Positions 9,073-15,294 of a DNA stretch of 42,389 bases are shown here, piece by piece. The DNA comes from Prevotella sp. UBA1705 (lineage in GTDB: Bacteria > Bacteroidota > Bacteroidia > Bacteroidales > Bacteroidaceae), in NCBI GenBank assembly GCA_002317385.1, contig DCJH01000029.1, positions 200 through 42,588 of the forward strand, in the 5' to 3' direction. The number at the start of each line of letters is the position of its first letter. The first letter of the stretch is position 1. A program made the position numbers and the translations under genes. Under the pieces are notes generated by a model that did no database searches, was not told the origin of the DNA, and saw only the letters and a program-made list of their open reading frames with translations.

Positions 9073-10536
9073 TTATACATTATACGTTCCCGACTTGGTG
9101 TCGCCACCATGTCCGGTCCAGTTCTCGTGGTAGAACTGGCCGCGCGGGGAGTCCTTTCGCTCGAAGGTGTGCGCACCGAAATAGTCGCGCTGCGCCTGCA
9201 CCATGTTGGCCGGCAGCGACTCCGAGGTGAGTGAATAGAAATAGTTGAGTGCCGAGGAGAAGGCCGGAACGGGCAGCCCGTCGGTCAGGGCGCGGGCCAC
9301 AAGCGAGCGCCATCCGCCCAGCAACTGCTCCACTTCCTGTGCAAAATAGGGCGCGAGCAACAGGTGGCGAGGCTTCTCTGCCTCCTCGTAGGCACGGGCA
9401 ATGTCGTTCAGGAAGGCACTGCGGATGATGCAACCGCCACGCCACATACGGGCGATAGAGGCCATGTCGAGATCCCAATGGAACTCGTCGGAGGCTTTCT
9501 GGAGCACCGAGAAGCCCTGCGCATAGCTCACCAACTTCGAGGCATAGAGGGCGGAGAAGATGTTGTCGAGCAGCACCTTGCGGTCGGTTTCGGGTGTGAT
9601 GGCGGCGTGGGGGAAGCGAGATGACGAGAGCACACGCATCTCCTTGTCCGACGACAGGCTGCGCTCGAACACGGCCGTACCTATCAGTCCGAGCGGCATG
9701 CCGAGCTCCATGGCGTTGATTACCGACCATTTGCCAGTGCCTTTCTGGCCGGCGGTGTCGAGTATCTGGTCGATGAGCATCTGTCCGTCGGCCGACTTAT
9801 GGCGCAGAATATTGGCCGTAATTTCCACGAGATAGCTCTGGAGCTTGCCCCGATTCCATCCATCGAACACGTCGGCCATCTCTTCATTGGTCATGCCGCC
9901 CATGTGCTTCATCACCCAGTAGGCCTCGGCGATGAGCTGCATGTCGCCATATTCAATGCCGTTGTGTATCATTTTCACAAAGTGTCCGGCTCCCTGCGGA
10001 CCCACCCATTGGCAGCATGGCGAGCCGTCTTCGGCTTGGGCGGCGATGCTTTGCAGGATGGGCTTCACGCTTTCCCATGCCGCCTGTGAGCCGCCGGGCA
10101 TGATGGAGGCGCCGTTCAGCGCCCCTTCCTCACCGCCCGAGACACCGCTTCCCACAAACAGGAAGCCCTTTTCCTCGGCCAATGCCACGCGGCGGTTGGT
10201 GTCTTCGTAGTTGGAATTGCCGCCGTCGATGATGATATCGCCGGGCGACAGCAGCGGAAACAGCTGTTGCATGAGCTCGTCTACGGCCCGTCCGGCGCGC
10301 ACCATCATCATGATTTTGCGCGGTGTCGAGATCGATTCCACGAAGTCTTTCATCTCCGTGTGACCGCTGATGGTCTTATCCTTGGCGCGTCCGTTGACAA
10401 AGCGCTCCACCACACCTTCCTCAATTCCGGGCACGGTGCGGTTGTAGACCGATACGTTCCAGCCATGGTTGGCCATGTTGAGAGCCAGGTTCTCGCCCAT
10501 CACGGCGAGACCGATAAGTCCTATATCACTTTTCAT
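9073..10536 (-). CDS. gnd: 6-phosphogluconate dehydrogenase (decarboxylating)
   Basis: A 487-residue cytosolic enzyme that oxidatively decarboxylates 6-phosphogluconate to ribulose 5-phosphate. The Rossmann loop GLIGLAVMGENLALN is at 6-20, and NRT at about 32-34 is where NADP-specific enzymes bind the 2'-phosphate. The signature IIDGGNSNYEDT and the catalytic KMIHNGIEYGDMQLIAEAY block are present, as is the C-terminal helical domain with a typical tail (RGQFYHENWTGHGG). The ATG at 10536 is the only sensible start. It is first of the three pathway genes and lies 78 bases downstream of the DoxX gene, with which it may share a promoter. Confidence 0.95.
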   Translation of the reverse strand: MKSDIGLIGLAVMGENLALNMANHGWNVSVYNRTVPGIEEGVVERFVNGRAKDKTISGHTEMKDFVESISTPRKIMMMVRAGRAVDELMQQLFPLLSPGDIIIDGGNSNYEDTNRRVALAEEKGFLFVGSGVSGGEEGALNGASIMPGGSQAAWESVKPILQSIAAQAEDGSPCCQWVGPQGAGHFVKMIHNGIEYGDMQLIAEAYWVMKHMGGMTNEEMADVFDGWNRGKLQSYLVEITANILRHKSADGQMLIDQILDTAGQKGTGKWSVINAMELGMPLGLIGTAVFERSLSSDKEMRVLSSSRFPHAAITPETDRKVLLDNIFSALYASKLVSYAQGFSVLQKASDEFHWDLDMASIARMWRGGCIIRSAFLNDIARAYEEAEKPRHLLLAPYFAQEVEQLLGGWRSLVARALTDGLPVPAFSSALNYFYSLTSESLPANMVQAQRDYFGAHTFERKDSPRGQFYHENWTGHGGDTKSGTYNV

Positions 10537-10563
10537 CTGTTTATACTTTATATTTAAATATGT

Positions 10564-10606
10564 ATGCTCCTTCCACCTGCGGAGTGATTCCGGCTGGAGG
10601 AAGGAG
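10564..10606 (-). other. Hairpin between the DoxX gene and gnd
   Basis: GCTCCTTCC and GGAAGGAGC at the two ends of this spacer are perfect complements enclosing about 24 bases. No T run follows on the minus strand, so it is more likely a processing or mRNA-stability structure than a terminator. Confidence 0.35.
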
Positions 10607-10614
10607 CGTGGGGA

Positions 10615-11040
10615 TTAGTCGAAAATGGTACCCTTGGTGAGCGCATATCGGCCTCCACCCGTGAAGCAGAGGGCCAGCGCGCCCAGCAGATAGAGGGCGG
10701 GTAGCTCGGCAGTCCAGCCTCCGGTCATCGGGTCGACCGTGAAGATGGTGGACAGATGGGCCATGAGGATGGCCACAACCATATTGCCTGCCAGTGCGGC
10801 GGCAGCGGCACGTGTCCATATGCCCAGCACAATCATAGCGGAGGCCACTACTTCACAGAGCAGCGCACCATAGGCAATGAACGACGGCAAGCCGATGGCG
10901 GTGAGCATTCCACCTATGCCATCAATGCCATAAACGGCCTTGTGATAGCCATGAAACAGCATGAGCCCACCCACGGAGATACGCAAAACAAGCAAGCCGA
11001 GGTCGGTGTTGCGAAGAAAGTCTTTGTATTTTTCTAACAT
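10615..11040 (-). CDS. DoxX family membrane protein
   Basis: A 141-residue inner-membrane protein with four hydrophobic segments, opening with LGLLVLRISVGGLMLFHGYHK, which is the start pattern of the DoxX family (Arg in the first helix, followed by HG). The family is linked to quinone or thiosulfate redox chemistry and to oxidative-stress membrane complexes; the exact role here is unknown. The ATG at 11040 is used; a TTG two codons upstream is possible but unnecessary. It has its own well-matched promoter at 11099-11130 and lies upstream of gnd on the same strand. Confidence 0.8.
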   Translation of the reverse strand: MLEKYKDFLRNTDLGLLVLRISVGGLMLFHGYHKAVYGIDGIGGMLTAIGLPSFIAYGALLCEVVASAMIVLGIWTRAAAAALAGNMVVAILMAHLSTIFTVDPMTGGWTAELPALYLLGALALCFTGGGRYALTKGTIFD

Positions 11041-11098
11041 AAACAACGTTTTTAAAAGTTTGAATACTACCTTTTACAATAACTAATTACAATAATTG

Positions 11099-11130
11099 CA
11101 AATATAGGGAATATTCGAGACATGACCAAA
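11099..11130 (-). promoter_or_regulatory. Promoter of the DoxX-gnd-zwf-pgl block
   Basis: On the minus strand, TTTG (11130-11127) and TATATTTG (11106-11099) are separated by exactly 20 bases, a full match to the Bacteroidota -33/-7 consensus. The start codon is about 60 bases downstream. Confidence 0.75.
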
Positions 11131-11198
11131 TAAATTTGACAAGAACTGCATCGCGCTTTCTTTTTATTGAAAACGGAAACAAAAAAAATGTAAAATCC

Positions 11199-11228
11199 TT
11201 GGTTTATCAAAAATTTGATTTATCTTTG
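11199..11228 (+). promoter_or_regulatory. Putative promoter of the rubredoxin gene
   Basis: TATCTTTG (11221-11228) matches the -7 consensus. TTGG (11199-11202) is a plausible but imperfect -33 element 18 bases upstream. The mRNA would carry a leader of about 110 nt. Confidence 0.55.
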
Positions 11229-11234
11229 CAGCAT

Positions 11235-11344
11235 TGATTAGGGTGCCGATGAGGCATTCCCGCGTGGGGAAAACGTAGCCGTTCATAGGCTGTTGACCCT
11301 TCGGACAAACTATTATTTCACAATAAACATTAAACGAAACGATT
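11235..11344 (+). promoter_or_regulatory. Long leader of the rubredoxin gene
   Basis: About 110 bases of non-coding sequence lie between the predicted transcription start and the rubredoxin ATG. GC-rich patches around 11250-11310 could fold, but no known riboswitch consensus was recognised. Confidence 0.35.
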
Positions 11345-11509
11345 ATGAAAAAGTATGTATGCGACGTTTGCGGCTGGATCTATGACCCAGAAGTAGGTGA
11401 CCCTGATAACGGCATTGAGCCCGGAACAGCATTTGAGGACCTGCCCGAGGACTATGTATGCCCCGAGTGTGGCGTAGGCAAAGAGGATTTCAGCCCTGTA
11501 GAGGACTAA
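11345..11509 (+). CDS. Rubredoxin
   Basis: A 54-residue protein starting MKKYVCDVCGWIYDPEVGDP. Two CxxC knuckles, C6-x-x-C9 and C39-x-x-C42, form the single-iron site, and the intervening WIYDPEVGDPDNGIEPGTAF and LPEDYVCPECG segments are classic rubredoxin. Length is exactly typical. The family is a small cytosolic one-electron carrier. It faces the flavodiiron protein at 11706-12893, a known rubredoxin partner for reducing oxygen, so it is probably the electron donor. It is monocistronic, with its own promoter upstream and a strong terminator downstream. Confidence 0.96.
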   Translation: MKKYVCDVCGWIYDPEVGDPDNGIEPGTAFEDLPEDYVCPECGVGKEDFSPVED

Positions 11510-11535
11510 TCACCGGCCGCAATATCCTGTAGTTT

Positions 11536-11553
11536 CCAGCCCGAGAGGGCTGG
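11536..11553. other. Small hairpin after the rubredoxin gene
   Basis: CCAGCCC (11536-11542) and GGGCTGG (11547-11553) form a perfect 7-bp stem with a GAGA loop, just upstream of the main terminator. Confidence 0.55.
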
Positions 11554-11564
11554 GATATCGGAAC

Positions 11565-11618
11565 TAAAAATGGTTTTACTCTTGGATGATTCATCCAGAG
11601 TAAAACCATTTGTTTTTT
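11565..11618. terminator. Bidirectional terminator between rubredoxin and fprA
   Basis: A 15-bp complementary arm pair, 11568-11582 with 11597-11611, has a short interior imperfection. TTTTTT follows on the plus strand (11613-11618) and a TTTTTA tract follows on the minus strand (plus-strand 11565-11571), so it suits both convergent genes. Confidence 0.88.
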
Positions 11619-11644
11619 GCTTATTCTATAGGTTTCCCCATGTG

Positions 11645-11676
11645 GTGATGGCCTTTTTTCGCATTGAGGCCATCAC
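11645..11676 (-). other. 3' UTR hairpin of fprA
   Basis: GTGATGGCCT (11645-11654) and AGGCCATCAC (11667-11676) form a perfect 10-bp stem 30 bases after the fprA stop. There is no T run after it on the minus strand, so termination probably occurs at 11565-11618. Confidence 0.5.
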
Positions 11677-11705
11677 GAAGGCATGGTGCTTGACCGCAGA
11701 AAACG

Positions 11706-12893
11706 TTATTCTGCCAACAGTTTCTCGGCCATGGCTTGGCCCAGTGCCACGCACTTCTCGCGCACCTCGGGACTCATGGCTTGCTTCATCTCTACCGGTT
11801 CGCCCACCGACTCGAAGTGGAACTTGGTCTCATTCCACTCTTGTAGGATGGAAACTGCCTTGCTTGCCCATGCGTAGCTCCCGAAACACCCATAGTAATG
11901 GTTCTTCATGTCGCGATTGGCAATAGCCGAGAGCAGATGCTCCATCTGCGGATAGATGGAGTTGTTGTAGGTCGGCGCACCGAGAATGATGCCCTTGTAG
12001 CGGAACATATCGCGCAGCACGTTGGAGTAGTGGGTCTTGCTCAGGTTGAACAGACTGATGTGTTTCACTCCTGCCTGCGACGCAGCCTCGGCAATTGTCT
12101 CGGCCATCTGTGCCGTGTTGCCATACATCGTGCCATAGGCGATGACCAGGCCGGGCTCGGTCTCGTAGCGGCTCATCTTGTCGTAGAGCTCCACCACCTT
12201 AGTCGCATGCTTGTGCCACACCGGTCCGTGAGTGGTGCAGAGATAGTCCATGCGCACGTCGGCCAACTTCTTTAGCGCGTTTTGCACCGGCGTGCCATAG
12301 CGTCCCACGATGTTGGAATAATAGCGAATCATCTCCAGCCAGTAGTGCTCCACGTCGATATCGTCGTCGAGCACGCCGCCGTTCAGTGCGCCGTAGCAGC
12401 CGAAAGCATCGCCGGTGAAGGCAGCGTGGGCGTCAATGTCCACCGAAAGCATGGTCTCAGGCCAGTGAACCATGGGGATCATGTAGAAGTTGAGCGTGTG
12501 TTTACCCAGGCTGATAGCATCGCCATGTTTCACCTCGATCATGTCTTCATTGATGCCGTAGAACCCGTTCATCATGCTAAAAGTCTTCTTGTTGCCGATG
12601 ATTTTTACGTTGGGGTAGTACTTGCGCAGCAGAGCCATCGAACTGCTGTGGTCGGGTTCCATGTGATGGATGACCAGATAGTCGATGGGGCGGTCGCCGA
12701 TGACCTCGCGAATGTTATGGATGAACTGTGGGAAGAAGTCTACTTCCACCGTGTCCATGAGGCAAACCTTCTCGTCTACAACCAGGTAGGAGTTATAGGT
12801 GACGCCCTTGGGCAATGGCCACAGACCCTCGAAAAGGGCTTTGTTCACATCGTTTACACCTACATAATATACTTGGTCTGTAATCTTCTTCAT
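11706..12893 (-). CDS. fprA: Flavodiiron protein (A-type flavoprotein)
   Basis: A 395-residue cytosolic enzyme that reduces O2 (or NO) to water (or N2O), protecting anaerobes. The N-terminal metallo-beta-lactamase-like domain keeps all six expected diiron ligands: H77-x-E79-x-D81, H143, D162 and H222. The C-terminal flavodoxin domain begins near 248 with the FMN loop YGTMYGNT (253-260). Length and order match the minimal two-domain class with no fused rubredoxin; the separate rubredoxin gene faces it. The NADPH-FMN reductase lies 37 bases upstream on the same strand, making a plausible two-gene operon. The choice between O2 and NO as the main substrate cannot be read from sequence. Confidence 0.93.
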   Translation of the reverse strand: MKKITDQVYYVGVNDVNKALFEGLWPLPKGVTYNSYLVVDEKVCLMDTVEVDFFPQFIHNIREVIGDRPIDYLVIHHMEPDHSSSMALLRKYYPNVKIIGNKKTFSMMNGFYGINEDMIEVKHGDAISLGKHTLNFYMIPMVHWPETMLSVDIDAHAAFTGDAFGCYGALNGGVLDDDIDVEHYWLEMIRYYSNIVGRYGTPVQNALKKLADVRMDYLCTTHGPVWHKHATKVVELYDKMSRYETEPGLVIAYGTMYGNTAQMAETIAEAASQAGVKHISLFNLSKTHYSNVLRDMFRYKGIILGAPTYNNSIYPQMEHLLSAIANRDMKNHYYGCFGSYAWASKAVSILQEWNETKFHFESVGEPVEMKQAMSPEVREKCVALGQAMAEKLLAE

Positions 12894-12930
12894 GTTGGGG
12901 ATCTATGTTTGGGGTGGTAAAAAAGTTGGG

Positions 12931-13485
12931 TTATGCTATATATTCGATAAATGCCTTGGCCTGCTCTTCGAGGAGCTTCACCTGCTCATCGGTGAGAATC
13001 ATGCGGCCCTCGGTCCAGGCTTCCATGTTGAGCATCACGCCTGTCTGGCCAGTGGGCATCACATCGGCCTGCAGCACCGTGAGCAGCTCGGTGAGCTTCT
13101 CGCGACACTTGCCCGTAGCCATCTGGCCGCCGGCACCGCTCATGGTCATCTTGCGGCCGCGGAGCACGGTCGGAGTCTCGTAGTCGCCCAGCACCAATGG
13201 GCGCGACATCCAGTCGATGATATTCTTCAGGTGACCGGGATAGCTGTAGTTGTATTCCGGAGTAAATATCCACACGCCGTCGGCCTGCCCCACGGTCTCG
13301 CGCAGACGGGTAACTGCCTCGGGAGCAGGAAACTCGATATCCTGATTCACAAGGGGCACGTCGCTATAGTCCAGATAGCTCACATTGGCTCTGTCGCCGA
13401 TAATCTCTTCGGCTTTTTTGGCCAATAAACCATTAAAAGACTCCTTTCTCAAAGAGCCTACAATGAACAATATATTCTTTTTCAT
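12931..13485 (-). CDS. NADPH-dependent FMN reductase family flavoprotein
   Basis: A 184-residue flavodoxin-like protein. GSLRKESFNGLLAK near the N-terminus is the FMN-phosphate-binding pattern of this family, and TPEYNYSYPGHLKNIIDWMSRP in the middle is its most conserved block. The family transfers electrons from NAD(P)H to FMN, quinones or azo compounds. It is the first gene of a probable operon with fprA, so it may feed electrons into the rubredoxin/flavodiiron system; that link is inferred from position only. A full-match promoter precedes it. Confidence 0.9.
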   Translation of the reverse strand: MKKNILFIVGSLRKESFNGLLAKKAEEIIGDRANVSYLDYSDVPLVNQDIEFPAPEAVTRLRETVGQADGVWIFTPEYNYSYPGHLKNIIDWMSRPLVLGDYETPTVLRGRKMTMSGAGGQMATGKCREKLTELLTVLQADVMPTGQTGVMLNMEAWTEGRMILTDEQVKLLEEQAKAFIEYIA

Positions 13486-13517
13486 CTTATTTTTTTGTGT
13501 GATTTGCTAAGTGACCG

Positions 13518-13549
13518 CAAATTTAGACATTTTCTATTAGATGAACAAA
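13518..13549 (-). promoter_or_regulatory. Promoter of the FMN reductase-fprA operon
   Basis: On the minus strand, TTTG (13549-13546), 20 bases, then TAAATTTG (13525-13518). Both elements match the consensus, and the ATG is about 30 bases downstream. Confidence 0.75.
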
Positions 13550-13576
13550 TAATTGAGAAACTATTTCCGTTGGAAT

Positions 13577-13645
13577 TCAACGTAGTAGCTCAAACCCTGG
13601 CGTCAAGACACCAAAAACAGCATACCCCACCATCTTAAATGCCAT
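13577..13645 (-). CDS. Possible micro-ORF of 22 codons
   Basis: The frame reads MAFKMVGYAVFGVLTPGFEL plus two residues and a TGA. It is notable because a perfect AAGGAGG (plus-strand CCTCCTT at 13654-13660) sits eight bases before the ATG, unusual in this phylum where strong Shine-Dalgarno sites are rare. Residues 5-16 are encoded by the 36-bp repeat described at 13599-13699, and an upstream copy encodes the same 12 residues. No family is recognised; it might be a leader peptide, a small membrane peptide or chance. Confidence 0.3.
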   Translation of the reverse strand: MAFKMVGYAVFGVLTPGFELLR

Positions 13646-13699
13646 AATATTATCCTCCTTATAGGCGTCAAGACACCAAAAACAGCATACCCCACCATC
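13599..13699. repeat. Two identical 36-bp direct repeats, 29 bp apart
   Basis: Identical 36-bp sequences at 13599-13634 and 13664-13699, beginning GGCGTCAAGACACC and ending CCCCACCATC, are separated by a unique 29-bp sequence (13635-13663). The geometry imitates a one-spacer CRISPR, but no cas gene or further unit is present. Read on the minus strand, each repeat begins with an in-frame ATG and encodes MVGYAVFGVLTP. Confidence 0.85.
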
Positions 13700-13744
13700 G
13701 TGAAGGCATGCTAAGGGTTGATTTTCAGCTTGGGAGCACCGTCG

Positions 13745-14299
13745 TCAGTTGCTCTCGCCTGCAGCCGCAAGCACATTGAACATACGCTTCTCGATGCGCT
13801 TCACCTTGGAGGTGTATCTGCGGTCTTCGGCATAGCCTATGCGATTGAGAAACGCGTAGTAGTCGCCGCCACCATATTTATATTGCACGTCGTCGCGATA
13901 AGCCTTCACCGACTCCTCCCAGGAGTCGAACGTGTAATAGCTTCCATCGCTGGGATGACGGAGTCCAAACAGATTATGGTTCACAGTGCAGTTCGCACTG
14001 GTGAAATTGCCCGTCTCAAGGATAGCCTGAGCAGCAACAATTTCCTTGTGCTTCACACCGTATTCTTCGAGCACGGCGAGCAGATTCTCAACGTTCAGTT
14101 CCATGAAAGCCTTCTCTTGCGAGCTGTCGGAGCTATTGGCTTCCGGCGTCACAATCGTCTCCAAGGCCTTGCTTGCCTTCTCGTTTTTGGCCATGCCGGG
14201 CAGTGCGTCGGGCATGGTCTGAGCCGTGCCGACGGCGACGAAAAACCAACAGCAAACAAGTATTAAAAGGCTTTTTTTGTTGTTTTGTTTTTTGAGCAT
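13745..14299 (-). CDS. Exported glucosaminidase-like peptidoglycan hydrolase (GH73-like)
   Basis: A 184-residue exported protein with a signal peptide (about 1-26, ending in VGTAQ). From about residue 75 it matches the glucosaminidase/GH73-like fold seen in Bacteroidota: AAQAILETGNF, with E95 as the likely catalytic acid, NHNLFGLR (107-114), the SWEESVKAY block and IGYAEDRRYTSKV. Such enzymes cleave the glycan chain of peptidoglycan in the periplasm. The region between the signal and the domain is a Ser/Glu-rich linker. It appears monocistronic, with repeat-rich spacers on both sides. Confidence 0.8.
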   Translation of the reverse strand: MLKKQNNKKSLLILVCCWFFVAVGTAQTMPDALPGMAKNEKASKALETIVTPEANSSDSSQEKAFMELNVENLLAVLEEYGVKHKEIVAAQAILETGNFTSANCTVNHNLFGLRHPSDGSYYTFDSWEESVKAYRDDVQYKYGGGDYYAFLNRIGYAEDRRYTSKVKRIEKRMFNVLAAAGESN

Positions 14300-14415
14300 A
14301 CGTTATTATAAACGCTTTTTCCTCCGATTTATTGGATAAGACCCTGTGGGTTAACATAGATTAACGAGGTACAAAATGCTTCTCCCCCTTGCCCCCTTAC
14401 GTAAATGCCGACCGA

Positions 14416-14480
14416 ATAGTAGGGAAATCCCCCGTGGATGTCCGCACCGCCGCATGGCTATGCCCGACATAATAACATTA
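14416..14480 (+). repeat. Truncated start of the dispersed repeat
   Basis: TAGTAGGGAAATCCCCCGTG, followed by GATGTCCGCACCGCCGCATGG, is a diverged match to the first about 50 bases of the 293-bp repeat. The rest of the unit is missing and inverted copy B begins just after. Confidence 0.6.
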
Positions 14481-14489
14481 TATCCTTTG

Positions 14490-14783
14490 TTTTAGACAGA
14501 ACTACATAACAGGTATATTTGAGGACATAAGGCCAGAATCCTTATCGTAAGGACACAAGATTTTTAAGACATCAAGACAAAAGGACATATTGGGAAAACA
14601 CCCATCAGGGTCATCTGCATGTCATTTTGAAACGCGGAGCGTTTCTTATGTCATGGCATCAGAGGCTGGAAAATATGTCATTCTGAAAAATTCTTTGTCT
14701 TTATGTTATAAAAAAGAATAGGGATTTTGTGATATGGTATTATCCCATTCGGCGGTGCGGACATGCCCTGGGCATGTCCCTAC
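14490..14783 (-). repeat. Dispersed ~293-bp repeat, copy B (inverted)
   Basis: Read on the minus strand it runs from TAGGGACATGCCCAGGGCAT to ATGTAGTTCTGTCT, the same order as copy A. It carries the same internal landmarks: GAAACGC-GCGTTTC hairpin, GATGACCCTGATGGGTG and the TGTCCTTATG-type units. The start includes a perfect 21-base palindrome (14759-14779). Confidence 0.85.
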
Positions 14784-14847
14784 AGAGCAATAGTTAATCC
14801 CATCATAAGTTGTTGATAATCAGCATAGGTGGATATGCCGCCGAAAT

Positions 14848-14927
14848 AAGGTACTAATCGCCCTTAGATTAATACCTTTTCGCATTGCCTTTAGCACCTA
14901 ATCGTCTTGCCTTTAGTACCTTATTTC
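14848..14927. repeat. TACTAATCG repeat, locus 3
   Basis: AAGGTACTAATCG (14849-14860) faces GATTAATACCTTTT (14867-14880), then GCACCTAATCG and TTAGTACCTTATTTCAG follow. It sits between the heads of repeat copies B and C, mirroring the position of locus 1 next to copy A. Confidence 0.75.
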
Positions 14928-14965
14928 AGTGGGGGGCAGTATCGGATGGAAATGGGTGGGCTCTT

Positions 14966-15258
14966 TAGGGACATGCCCTGGGCATGTCCGCACCGCCGGA
15001 TGGCGTAACACCAGGCATGGCGAAACCTATTCTTTTTTATAACATAAGGACAAAGAATTTTTCATAATGACATATTTTCCAGCCTCTGAACCTATGACAA
15101 AAGAAACGCTCTGCGTTTCACAATGACATGCAGATGACCCTGATGGGTGTTTTCCCAATATGATTTTTTGTCTTGATGTCTTAAAAATAATTTGTCATTC
15201 TGGACAATTCCATGTCCTTATGTGCTATATAAAATATGCCCTTTATGTAGTTCTGTCT
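14966..15258 (+). repeat. Dispersed ~293-bp repeat, copy C
   Basis: Runs from TAGGGACATGCCCTGGGCAT to ATGTAGTTCTGTCT in the same orientation as copy A. CACCGCCGGATGGCGTAACA and CAGGCATGGCGAAACCT are nearly identical to A, as is the central hairpin. It ends 36 bases from the stop codon of the GH127 gene and forms an inverted pair with copy B. Confidence 0.87.
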
Positions 15259-15294
15259 CAGCTCTCTGATAGCCCGTTTATCGGTTATTCGGTC

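Larger units (their letters stand above)
14300..15294. other. Repeat cluster of about 1 kb without genes
   Basis: The stretch holds, in order, a truncated start of the dispersed repeat (14416-14480), inverted full copy B (14490-14783), a TACTAATCG array (14848-14927) and direct full copy C (14966-15258). No protein-coding frame in it has family resemblance. Confidence 0.8.

Noticed and set aside
13599..13699. CRISPR array
   Set aside because: Only two repeats and one spacer, no cas genes in the window, and the repeat reads as a peptide-coding stretch on the minus strand.
400..15258. Insertion sequence or prophage remnant
   Set aside because: No transposase, integrase or phage gene was seen near any repeat; only non-coding repeats are present.
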